NCBI GenBank assembly: GCA_018340805.1 | Contig: JACMZG010000008.1 | Location: 28,614,869 to 28,678,868 of the forward strand | Reading direction: 5' to 3' | Length of the DNA: 64,000 nt | Origin: Microvelia longipes | Taxonomy: Eukaryota > Arthropoda > Insecta > Hemiptera > Veliidae | Shown: positions 33,650 to 43,372 of the stretch, piece by piece | How the letters are laid out: each line of letters starts with the position of its first letter | How positions within the stretch are numbered: the stretch's first letter is position 1 | Notes under the pieces: model-generated | Told to the model about the DNA's origin: nothing | Databases searched by the model: none | Seen by the model: only the letters and a program-made list of their open reading frames with translations | Translations under genes and position numbers: made by a program

Positions 33650-34200
33650 TTGTGTCATCGTTAAAATCTGAAACCAAAATTTCATAAAAATTATTGATTT
33701 TAGGTGTATTTAAGACTTTCTCATTGGTTTTTATCATGATTTCTGTGTAAGTGTAAGACGTTCTTAGTAGTTTTCATCAAGATTTCTGTGTATAAGACGT
33801 TCTTAGTGGTTTTCATTATGATTTCTGTGTGAGTGTAAGACGTTCTTAGTGTTTTTATCATGATTTCTGTGTATGTGTGAGACGTTCTTAGTGGTTTTCA
33901 TCATGATTTCTGTGTATGTGTAAAACGTTCTTAGTGTTTCATCATGATATATGTGTGTCACGCGTAACTCCTGCTGTATTTATACTAGAAAATTAAAATT
34001 TAGCCTTAAAGTCATGAAAAGTAAACATTTTCTCAGGGCAAGCAAAGCGAGTCCAATGTTTTACAGTCCTAGAGTTTGTTATTAACTTGTTATTCTAAAG
34101 TCAGGTGCAGCGAGACTGAAGTGATGCCATTCTGTGATGCCATTCTCTATGGCATTGTAAGGCCGAGCGAAACTAGTCAGAAGTTCTAAGGTGTCCTGTA
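33650..34200 (+). repeat. Composite 5S-like repeat, rearranged copy with internal tandem array
   Basis: ATCTGAAACCAAAATTTCAT and TTAGGTGTATTTAAGAC begin the family in inverted sense; GTGTGTCACGCGTAACTCC at 33955 and CTCAGGGCAAGCAAAGCGAG at 34032 continue it. Between them is the tandem array 33718-33962. No clear 5S-like block remains. Confidence 0.6.
33718..33962. repeat. Minisatellite, six units of 38-44 bp
   Basis: Unit close to TTCTTAGTGGTTTTCATCAT plus GATTTCTGTGTAAGTGTAAG, ending in ACG. Units differ by small indels. The unit corresponds to one segment of the host repeat (the part before the GATGATAACAGACACAC block on the other strand), which has been amplified in place. Confidence 0.85.
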
Positions 34201-34289
34201 CCTGAATTTTTTTACATTGCTCCCTATAAAAAAACTTGTTCTGTAGAACGTTGCGTATTTGAACGTTCTCCGTTGATTTGTTGTGTATC

Positions 34290-35240
34290 AACGAAGATGT
34301 CTTTTTATTAGTTCATGTTAACTAGACAAAGTCAGACGTTTTAAAATCCATCTAAGCCATGAACAATCTGGTATACCCATAAAATAACGTTATTTAATGA
34401 TGAAACTTCACAATAACATGTAATAAAATATTTCCTTTATTTAAAAATTAAAGTCATGCTAAAGTGTGATAAAAATACATCATACTAATAAATAAAATTA
34501 TTTCTAAATGCTTTGATTACCCATCCTTTCCATTCAAATAATATTATAATTAAGACAAATTGAAATCAATTATGGAATAATATTAATTCAATAAATACTA
34601 TTAGTTCTAATGCTTTCTTTGAAATTTTATTCATTTCATTCAATTAAAACATTTTAATTCATAAATATGCAGTAGGTATTATAAAAAAGTTGAGGTAGAA
34701 TCATTTAAACTAAGTACAAACTTACTTCTACTCAGATGGTTTAAGTTTCTCGTGTTTAAATTCTTAACTTTCTGTCATTTCTTTTCTTTAACTTTTATTT
34801 TTGTTTTAGAAAATGTATAAAGTTAAATATTTACTTTGAATATTGTTTTAACTATAAATTTGCGTATGTATCTTCATATCTACAGACGTTTATTGTTCTA
34901 GTGCATTGACTAGGATGGAAATATAAGTGCTGAATGATAACAACTTATTTATTTAACCAATTATTCTTTTTAATAAACACTTAATTTATAATTTATGGAG
35001 CATTTAATCATTATTTGTGCCTATGCTAATTTTATCTAGATCTTTGAATTGTTCTACTTAGGCTTATTTCTCAAGACGTTAACAAGGAAATTGAAATGAA
35101 ATGAAATGGCCATTTTAGGGCCCTTCGGCCCATTAGGGTAGTCACCTTACGGGAACCACCTCAGAGGGTCGCATCTACTATCCTCAAGAATTAATTAAAG
35201 TTGGCGAAATTGTTTTAATACAAATACTATTCATATAATC
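34290..35240. other. No gene seen
   Basis: AT-rich. A small GC-richer block at 35112-35180 (GGGCCCTTCGGCCC palindrome) has no recognised identity. Confidence 0.4.
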
Positions 35241-35254
35241 TTAGAGCATAGCCC

Positions 35255-35303
35255 AGGCTGCAGACCACGGACCTCCGTCCGTGGTTTGCGGACGGAGGTC
35301 CGC
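35255..35303. other. Overlapping GC-rich hairpins
   Basis: GGACCTCCGTCCG and CGGACGGAGGTCC form a perfect 13-bp stem around TGGTTTG (35268-35300). The left arm can instead pair locally: ACCACGGAC with GTCCGTGGT (35264-35285). The two folds exclude each other. A (TA)n run follows at once. Confidence 0.8.
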
Positions 35304-35328
35304 ATATATATATATATATATATATATA
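35304..35328. repeat. (TA)n microsatellite
   Basis: About 12 TA units between the hairpin and the GC-core repeat. Confidence 0.9.
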
Positions 35329-35330
35329 CG

Positions 35331-35870
35331 TATGTATCAGATTTTTGTTTCTAGCCGTTTCTATGGGACACGATAACCTTCGAACTCTTTTTCGCATCGA
35401 AATTAAACTGATGGGTGCAAAAATCACCTTGTTATTTGTTTACCTTGATTTCTGAACCCCATTGTTTCTTTAAATACGTGTAACGTCAAAAAGCACAATA
35501 ATGACCCACTAAAAATTTTAAAGAATCACAAATCTTCAAAAAGTGTAGATCAGACTGAAATTGTTTGCACATGTGCTGCTATGTATGTTAACAAAAATAC
35601 CAAGTTAAATTCTATTATAAGCATTAATTCCATGTTTATTGATTAACATAATGTAAACAAATCACGTATTTGACTAATACATTTGAAAATTCGCTTATGT
35701 TGTGGCAGTATGGCACTTATACTAACTAATAATATGACAGACCGATAAAGGACAACAACCATGTGGCCGCGAAGCGGCAACAGTGGGGTGCGGGGGCCGT
35801 ATAGTGACCCCTAGCGCCGACGCCGTGGAGTGGCTAAGAGGCCAAAGGCGTTTGGTTTTTTATTTTTCTT
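35331..35870 (+). repeat. GC-core repeat family, best full copy
   Basis: Order: TTTTTGTTTCTAGCCGTTTC, ACACGATAACCTTCGAAC, TGGGTGCAAAAATCACCTT, AACCCCATTGTTTCTTTAA, AATGACCCACT, TTTATTGATTAACATAATG, GTAAACAAATCACGTATTTG, ATTCGCTTATGTTGTGGCAG, CAACCATGTGGCCGCGAAGC, then a core of about 90 bp rich in G and C (35757-35850) and GAGGCCAAAGGCGTTTGG. No frame spans it. One end borders a (TA)n run, as in other copies. No terminal inverted repeats or Pol III boxes recognised, so class is unknown. Confidence 0.75.
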
Positions 35871-36460
35871 TAAAAATTAAATCTTTTGAATGTATTATAC
35901 TAAAGATATAATAAACTAAATTACTAATTATTAAAAAAATCAGAATAGAATGTTTATTTCAAAAAATGCAATGAGGGTGACAAACAGGTTAACAGGAAAT
36001 TCTTTTCTGTTAACATTATAAGATTTCTTATTTACAATATTGATTAACAAAGCATTGCTCAACGCTGAACTGAAGTTAAGTTTCATACTGAATCTATTTT
36101 AATGTTACATCACTATTTTTTATGCTGCTATTAATCAAAATTTCTTGATACTATAACAAATAGGATTAAATTTTAATCTAAAAGTCCTAAAGCTTAAATC
36201 TCTTTCTTTTAAGACTCCCTAAAACTCTTAAAGTTTGACGATTTATTTTTCAAGCATGTTTAAGCAGGCTAACTCTTCTAAACCACTTTAAGAGCATTCT
36301 TTTATCTAGGATAAGGCTGGAGTATGCTTACTCTCCAGTTGGGTTTTAGTTCGGCATGAAGCGTTTGCTTTGCAGAATAACCGATCATAGACTTATGAAG
36401 TCGGTCTCTACTTGTACTCACGTTGATCCATGAGAGTTTAAATCTTAGATTAATTTTACT
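35871..36460. other. No gene seen
   Basis: AT-rich sequence without supported feature. Confidence 0.4.
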
Positions 36461-36464
36461 TTTC

Positions 36465-37215
36465 CTCATTTATACCGTAGGTATATAAGAAAATAATTGT
36501 GTTTTCTAAAAAATCCGAAACCGGGGTGTCACCGGAATTATCCGTTTCAGGTGTCTTTAAGGCTTCCTAAAGATTTTGACAAAGTCGTTTGTCTGTATGT
36601 GTGTGTGTGTCTGTTATCATCGTAGCTCTCAGTGTATATATGCTAGAGTGTCAAAAATCAGTCTATACGTGTAGTTCTGCTTTCGGAAAATATTTTTTAA
36701 AGCGTTATTAACCTGCAATAATGACTTAGCAAAACTTTTGAAAAAAAAAATAAAACGCAAAAAATGTTGCAATCATATAGTAATATAGCACACATGTAGC
36801 CCCACCATGCATTATCTCCATTTTTCTTGAATGACTTGTACATGTTTTTTTAAATAAATGTTAAAATCGGAAAATAATCTAATTAAGTTAAAATTTAGTA
36901 ATTTTATATATTAAGTTTTTACGTAATAAATAAGTTTGCTAAGTTTCGTTTGAATACGGTAATTATGTCTTCGTTTTTTGTTGTGTCCATGAAAGTTAAG
37001 CAGCATTGAGCGTGGTCAGTGCCTGGATTGGTGACCACTGGGAATGAAAAGAATGCATTTATTAAGACGTGTTGTAGTAATTTGCAGTAAATTTTATGAT
37101 TTTTACATTCTGAAAACGAGCATAGCGAGTCCGAAGTAGGGAGGACGATCGTAAGGAATCCGATGTGATTGGGAAAAGTTTCGAGGTGACCCGCACCCGA
37201 TTTCTTTAGTGATTG
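36465..37215 (+). repeat. Composite 5S-like repeat, complete copy
   Basis: Left end TTTATACCGTAGGTATATAA, then GAAACCGGGGTGTCACCGG, TTATCCGTTTCAGGTGTC, a (TG)n-rich part, and TGTTATCATCGTAGCTCTC. At 36991-37047 comes the clearest 5S rRNA-like block: AAGTTAAGCAGCATTGAGCG, TGGTCAGTGCC, TGGATTGGTGACCACTGGGA. It is followed by GAGCATAGCGAGTCCGAAGT, AAGTTTCGAGGTGACC and CCCGATTTCTTT. A Pol III transcript started about 50 bases before the block would run to the T-rich end near 37205. No coding sequence. Confidence 0.78.
36991..37047 (+). promoter_or_regulatory. 5S rRNA-like internal control region
   Basis: AAGTTAAGCAGC corresponds to 5S box A, and CTGGATTGGTGACCACTGGGAA to the intermediate element/box C (5S consensus GGATGGGTGACCGCCTGGGA). 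In 5S-derived (SINE3-type) elements this block drives Pol III transcription from inside. One T insertion or exchange in GGATTGGTGACC separates it from the 5S form; the copy at 29.05 kb has GGATGGGTGACC. Confidence 0.7.
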
Positions 37216-38030
37216 CCGTTGCGTAATTTTGTTGCTGGTAACTTAAAAAGATTAAATGATAGTCCCTGTTTCAAAAGCTTACATATTTACGAATGAGATT
37301 GATAGATAAATTTTCCACGAGAAACCTACTAGTGTGCTACAGATACGTTAAAGATATTTTAAAGGTATATAAAATGCTTATTATCTGTATTTTAGTTATT
37401 TCAATTTTTGCTGTTGTAAAATCAATAATTAGTGTGGGATTCCAGTGTGAAGACCGAAGTCACAGATAAATTTAATATTGTCGTCACATTCACAATAAAT
37501 AATTTTCTTTTAAGATGCAATAAAGGCATTTTGTAATTTTTCAATATAAAAATGATTTTTTAAACCACAGTTGTACAAGAACATTTCTGGGTCAAGTAAT
37601 GATTATGATTATTATTTGTTTAATAAAAATTTTTGACTAAACTATTACTTTACAAGATAAAATTTTGGTGAAGTAGCATTACTCGGGTTCTTGAACTATC
37701 CCAAATGTGGACCGTTGAACAAATATATTTATCATACCTTTAGGGTAGTTTAAAAAAGCCTTTATTTTCTTACTCACCCTATTTTTACTTTTTTGTAAGT
37801 ATTGGAATACCTACTAATAATTTCTATTAGGATCGAACAAATCAAACTCTTAAGTAATGAAATGTTAAAAATAAACTAAGAACATAATTTTTACTATGTT
37901 GCCTACTAATTATTATTCATATTGTTGAATATTTGTTTTTATAAATTACTTTTTAAGTTTCTCAATAAAAGATAATTCAAGCTATATACTTTCTCATCTC
38001 AGAACTGATACTCTATTACAGCTGTTTCGT
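37216..38030. other. No gene seen
   Basis: AT-rich sequence without supported feature. Confidence 0.4.
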
Positions 38031-38050
38031 AATTAAGGGCGCAAAAAGAA

Positions 38051-38192
38051 CATTTTCCTAACTTTTTCCTAACATTTTCTAACATTCTCCTAACTTTTTC
38101 CTAACATTTTCCAACTTTTTCCTAACTTTTCCTAACATTTCCTAACATTTTCCTAACTCCTAACATTCTCCTAACATTTTCCTAACGTTCTC
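38051..38192 (-). repeat. TTAGG-like 11-bp array in left TIR
   Basis: Units of GTTAGGAAAAT, GTTAGGAAAAA and GTTAGGAGAAT on the minus strand, about 12-13 units with small gaps. Confidence 0.85.
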
Positions 38193-38423
38193 CTATCGTG
38201 TTTTAAAAGTCATTTAGAAGCTTCGCATGATTTGTTTTAGTAAGAACCTAAGGTAGTAAAGTCAAAAAGTGATACCATTTTAAATAACGTAATATATCGC
38301 AAAATATCAATGTTATTAACTTATTACCTGCATTTACGACACACTTTGTCGTATTAATAACTATCTACATGAATTTACATAATATAAGTTACTATTAATC
38401 CACTTACCTTACTATTAGGGAGT

Positions 38424-38537
38424 TTACCCTGAAATTCTTTTAACACAAGCAGATTTTTTATTTTCTATGGTATGTTTGTAGCGGGCTATCGATTCAAAGA
38501 GGAAATTCAGTTGGTCCGGTGTGAATAATTTAGCCAT
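38424..38537 (-). pseudogene. Myb/SANT-like DNA-binding fragment in the Harbinger-like element
   Basis: 37 codons from ATG at 38537 to TAA at 38424: MAKLFTPDQLNFLFESIARY, then KHTIENKKSACV. The pattern FT..Q...L...IA.YK..IENKK resembles the first helices of the Myb/SANT-like domain found in zeste-like proteins and in the second (Myb-like) protein of PIF/Harbinger transposons, where it recruits transposase to the ends. The similarity stops after ENKKS. GG|GTAAAC directly follows and could be a splice donor, or the frame may simply be broken. A full domain would need about 70-80 residues. Its place inside an element with TAA duplications supports the call. Confidence 0.5.
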
Positions 38538-39061
38538 TATTATACCAAAAAAAATTTACACAAACAAAAATGAATTTGATGACAAAATACGAAAAACAAA
38601 ATTGTGTAAATGATTTAGCAAAATGAAAACAGTGTTGCACTGATTAACAGGTCTTCATTTAGACACCTTTGGATTCGTACAACCTGGTCCACGTTCAAAC
38701 TTAAAACGCTTGATACTGCTTCATTTATGAAAGCTGTTACAATAATTGAACATTGTATTTGTATTAACTCTACTGTTTACTGAAAACATATGTAAATAAA
38801 GTTTCTAATATATTTAACATTCGCCAAAGCAAGGCCGCATTGTTGTTTATGACAAAGTGTGTCGTAAATCCAGGTAATAAGTTAATAACATTGATATTTT
38901 GCGATATATTACGTTATTTAAAATGGTATCACTTTTTGACTTAACTACCTTAGGTTCTTACTAAAACAAATCATGCGAAGCTTCTAAATGACTTTTAAAA
39001 CACGGGAACGATCATTTAAATTTCGTGGCTTAAAAACATTTCTCTTACCTAAACCTAAGGT

Positions 39062-39295
39062 GAGTGTTAGGAGAATGTTAGGAAAATGTTAGGAAAAAGT
39101 TAGGTGTTAGGAAAATGTTAGGAGAATGTTAGGAAAATGTTAGGAGAATGTTAGGAAAATGTTAGGAAAATGTTAGGAAAATGTTAGGAAAAAGTTAGGT
39201 GTTAGGAGAATGCTAGGAAAATGTTAGGAAAAAGTTAGGAGAATGTTAGGAAAATGTTAGGAAAAAGTTAGGAAAATGTTAGGAAAACGTCTTTG
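39062..39295 (+). repeat. TTAGG-like 11-bp array in right TIR
   Basis: About 21 units of GTTAGGAAAAT, GTTAGGAGAAT and GTTAGGAAAAA, plus short GTTAGGT joints. Longer than the left array by about 90 bases. A unique insert of about 50 bp (39006-39058) lies between it and the inner inverted block. Confidence 0.88.
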
Positions 39296-39308
39296 AATAC
39301 GGGCCTAA

Positions 39309-40690
39309 AACTGTGAATGAACGTTTTGGTTTGATGCTGCTACTATTGCTCTTTATTTACGTTACATAAATGCTTGCCGTTCTTTAAATATCATAAGATC
39401 TAAGAAGAAGTAGATCTTTTAAGAAGTTTTGTTACTCTTATACTTTGTTACCCTTATAAATTTGCATCTGATAAAAACAAAACTTTCTATAAGTAAAGAA
39501 TGGATTTTTAAACTAAGTTTAGTTTTCTATACACACTCGCTTAGTAACGTATTGTTTCTCAGGAAGTCGCAAAGTGTCAAGTACTGTCAATACCAACTAC
39601 AAATACAATAACACAACTTTTTTTATCTAATCTATTTGTATGTTATTTCTAGCTATTTTGAAAAATGTCAGTAATAGATTCTTTGTTATCTATAATGCCG
39701 GAGCTGCACCCAAGGGAAATCCGACCTTGAGTCTAGAAACATCTCGATGTCGAGTCTACTACATGCCAATCATTCAGTCAATGATGAACAAAGTTAACTT
39801 TTTTCTGTTGTAACTGTAATTGTATAATATTAGTTGTGTAATTTATTAAACTTTGTTTATTTATTTATGGGTTGATAAATTCATTGAAACCTGAAAGGAA
39901 TTCGAAATTAGCAAGTTAAGGTTTTTTTCACTTAACTTTATCATTATGAAGATGAAAAAACTTATTTTTAGGATTTCTTACACTTATCGATTATATTAAA
40001 CCTTAAGTGTTGGATTCAACCCTCTTCCTTATGCCCATCATTGATTTCAGACGAGGGGATCTATTAATAAAAAGATTTAGATCCGTATTTTATAAAATTG
40101 CTTCACATAGTTTAGCCCCGTAAGAGACCTTATGTGAAATTAAGCCATATGACCGAGGTCGTAATGCATCATTTATTGACTTGTCGGCTCCATGGAGGAC
40201 CAGTGTTTCACAATTCTTTAATATATCAATAGTTTATTCTTAGAAGTTATTTTCGTTATCTATAATAAATACTTAACATCTATTATTTGCACCTCCTGAT
40301 TTCTATGATTGATGTTTTAATGAACTATTTAGGGCATTTAAATAATAATAGTTAATTAATTAAAAACAAATACTTAAGGCAATTTTCCCGTATCTTTTTG
40401 AATCCCCTGAATTTTCAATTTTTTTAGACTTGAAATCTTTTCTTTTTGCTCAACAAATAATGATGATGAATGTAGTTATGCTTAGAAAGTTATGATTTAG
40501 TCTATATTAAACAATCTATGGGCACTGGCTCCAGTCTATACATCCTTTGTAATGCGTAAATCAAATTTTCCTTGTTTATGTTGAGAATAAATAGAACTTT
40601 TGCGTCATAAAAATAAAGATTGTTGAGCTAAATATAATCAAAAATCATGGATATATTTGTCGAATTATGGTATACACTTGATCCAAATAC
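39309..40690. other. No gene seen
   Basis: AT-rich. The frame 39429-39611 has no recognisable content. A GC-richer spot at 39690-39770 is unassigned. Confidence 0.4.
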
Positions 40691-40694
40691 ATTT

Positions 40695-41040
40695 GGTAAA
40701 AATGTATTTCATCTGATCTAATATTGATTATGAGATAAAACTTGGAACTAAAACTGGTTCTAAATCTCAAATTGATTACATTTTTCCCCCCTTTTATGAA
40801 TTTTCGAATTTTTTTGCTGAATCATTATTGCGGCGTCATCAAAAATATATTCATAAAGCGCAAATACACCTTAAATAAGGAAAAGTAGAAATGTTATTGA
40901 TGTTTTCTATTTCTTGCCAAAATGATTTTAAGTTAAATATTCGGGGTGTCTATAGGTAAAAAAATCATAAGAAAAAGAAGCTACAGGTGACATGTCTTTC
41001 TACATCTTAAGAATCTAAAACACTCTTAGATTGTTAATTA
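40695..41040 (-). repeat. Composite 5S-like repeat, tail-side fragment
   Basis: TGATTATGAGATAAAACTTG, TGCTGAATCATTATTGCGGC, then TTTCTATTTCTTGCCAAAAT, ATTCGGGGTGTCTATAGGTA and ACATCTTAAGAATCTAAAAC. The last three blocks recur at 53945-54065, showing that the family extends about 130 bp past the TACGGTATAAA point. Confidence 0.6.
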
Positions 41041-42345
41041 AAAGCAGCTCTTTATAAAATAAGTATATTTTTAAATAAAATATTTACGCCAATGCGTTTT
41101 TTTCCTAGTGAAAGAAATGCATTCTCAAAAGTTGTATGCTGTTTTAAATTTAATTAATGCATAAATTTTAAACCAAAATCAAGAATAGAATGAATTGCCA
41201 TGATAAAAGGTAGGCTTAGGGCTTAAAATGGGTTTATATTTTAACCTTGAATGACAATTCTAATTCCAACGACCATATTTTTATAAGCCTGTCTGTATGT
41301 CCAAAACATTAGTATACAAATCAATTGTTTACAATATAATAAAATAAAAAATAGTCAATACGAATTCATAACATATAACAGCCTAGTCGCTTATATGTAA
41401 GTAACTTTAGAGTACGCTGAATAGTTAAACCTGTATGAGTGTCAAAGTATTTTCTGTTTCTTACATACAAAATTACGTAATACCTAGAATCTTTAAACAT
41501 TGATTTTTCTTTATGTAGTTTTATTTTATTAATTTAATTTTCATTACTATATTACTGAGCAATTTATTTTATTACTATGCAAAATAGTATTCCTCTCAGA
41601 TCCTCTCTGAGACAGGACAAGTTTAAGATTTATTAGAAAATCAATAAAGACGTAATCTTTGAAAATCACAAAATCATTCCCCATATCGATTTCTTCTATT
41701 TTTAAGTTTTATATGTTACTTACTGGTTGCCTCGTACATGAAAAAATCGCTTTAAACGAACTAAACTTCGAGCTTATTTTTTTTTTTGTACTAAACCTCT
41801 ACACCAGTAAGAAATAAATCATCATAATACAATTGACTAAAAATGTGTTCTATAGAAAAATAAATATAAACTTGATTTAATAATACTTTAATAAGATATT
41901 GCATCTTTTGATATTTTATATCCTTGCTAACTTTTTATTTCTTATTTATTGTTGTTACTTAATCTTTTGATATTATCTTAAAACAGTTAAAAGTTGTAAA
42001 AGCTGTCGATACTTGAAGTTTTAAGTACAAAGAATTAATTGTTTTGTCCAAGAAGAAGTAACTTATGCAATAAATTTCATGTTTATGTTTAAAAAATAAA
42101 TAAAAGAGAAATAGTCACTGTAGAAATAGACACACTTACTGTTAAACTAATAGCATAATTTTTGATGAAAATTCGCTAAAAGTCTCTCCCGTTTTACTTA
42201 AATGTTTTTAAATTTATTAATTGTGGTCCTTTTGTTGTGTAGTGTAAATTTCTTAAGAGAGAAACGTCTTTTTTGTAGAATTCCATGATTACTATTACGA
42301 GAACGACTTTAATTTTACAATGTTTTATTAAGAGGAAAGTTTTAT
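41041..42345. other. No gene seen
   Basis: AT-rich sequence without supported feature. Confidence 0.4.
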
Positions 42346-42349
42346 AAAT

Positions 42350-43100
42350 CTGGTACAAAGTACCTGGGTATTTTCCCCACGTTTCAGAGTTTCTTTACTC
42401 ATCCTCAGAAAGTCATTTTCCCATATCTTAAGGTGGTATTACTTCGTTCTCTCGGCTCTAACATAATATTAAAGTAAAAAAATATCTAGGGTGTCATCTC
42501 TTAAAGCTCATTAAAGCTTTGAAAAATAGTATTGTAGATAGCCATACAATCATTCATTGAATGGTTTTCTATCTTTTTTGCTCTTCGTGCTTTAGACTTA
42601 GATTATGTTTGGAATAACAGTTATATATCGCCCAAGTTTAAAAGCAGCTTGTCAAAGGTTGAAAATTCTTACAAATTTCCAAAATCTTCATCTAATCTTT
42701 AATCTAATTTTTATTTCATTTAGGATCAAATTTACATTTAAATTGTAAATTGAGGACAGATAAATTAAATTGTAAATTGATAGATGTGTCAAAGTTTTGT
42801 TTTTTACGAGTTTCTTAAATTTTTGTGTTAGCAAAATGGATAAACTAGATCTAAAAATATTCTTTTCCGTTCAGCACAGTTAGACCTTAAGTCTGATTTT
42901 TGTGTCAAATCTCATCAGTTTCAATTATGCGCGACACACACACAGATACAGCATAATGAAAACCACTCATAACGTCAAAAAAGTGAGTTCATCCTGAAAC
43001 GGATGATTGTAATGAAATCTCGGGATCTAATTTTTAAGTTGAGCTCACTAATTTTCTTCATAACTACGGTTGTAGTTGAGGAAAAGTATAATGTTGCTTC
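42350..43100 (-). repeat. Composite 5S-like repeat, diverged copy
   Basis: Left end GTACCTGGGTATTTTCCCCA, TTTACTCATCCTCAGAAAG, then body parts AGACCTTAAGTCTGATTTTT, CTCATCAGTTTCAATTATGC, CACACACAGATACAGCATAA, CCTGAAACGGATGATTG, ATCTCGGGATCTAATTTTTA, and right end TAACTACGGTTGTAGTTGAG. The 5S-like block is not recognisable. Confidence 0.6.
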
Positions 43101-43265
43101 TACATTTTTTAGCACTTAGATATCATTAATTAATCTGGGACGGTTTTTATAGTAACAGTGTTATATATGTATATATAAGCTATAAAATGCTTAATTTTTT
43201 CTGGTATTTTGTTTTACAAGTGAGCATTAATGTGAAATACTTTAATACAATACTTTTTGTTTCAG

Positions 43266-43372
43266 ACAATGTTAACAAATCGAGCAAGTTATAACGGCTT
43301 AGCGAATCTTGTCCGGCTTGGATTTCTTGATGTTTGTCTTCTTTCGATATCGTTCAATGTCTTCTTTAATCA
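43266..43372 (+). other. Candidate internal exon (107 bp) of an unidentified host gene
   Basis: A strong acceptor (ACTTTTTGTTTCAG, ending 43265) and a strong donor (GTAAGT, from 43373) exactly bound a patch that is less AT-rich than both sides. Only one of the three plus frames is open: MLTNRASYNGLANLVRLGFL, then DVCLLSISFNVFFNQ. If unspliced, that frame ends at TAA just past the donor. On the minus strand the same patch also has a plausible short frame ending at 43294 (IERYRKKTNIKKSKPDKIR), so strand is not certain. I recognise neither peptide. It could also be a non-coding exon. Confidence 0.4.

Larger units (their letters stand above)
38037..39305. mobile_element. PIF/Harbinger-like non-autonomous element with repeat-built TIRs
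   Basis: The outer ends are GGGCGCAAAAAG (left) and, reverse-complemented, GGCCCGTATTCAAAGACG (right), flanked by TAA at 38034-38036 and 39306-39308. A 3-bp TAA/TTA duplication is typical of PIF/Harbinger. Inside each end is an array of TTTTCCTAACA-type units (38051-38192; 39062-39295 on the other strand). Next to each array is a nearly identical inverted block of about 155 bp (38195-38352 and 38852-39005). The centre (38353-38851) has no transposase I can recognise, only the short Myb/SANT-like frame. I infer an internally deleted element. Confidence 0.75.

Noticed and set aside
36991..37047. A real 5S rRNA gene
   Set aside because: Only about 55 bases around the internal control region match; the 5' and 3' parts of 5S are missing and the block recurs inside a repeat.
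38050..38200. CRISPR array
   Set aside because: Repeat without unique spacers, in a eukaryotic setting; the short units are tandem.
38051..39295. Telomeric repeats at a chromosome end
   Set aside because: Units are 11-mers containing TTAGG rather than TTAGG pentamers, occur as two inverted arrays, and lie inside an element with TAA duplications.
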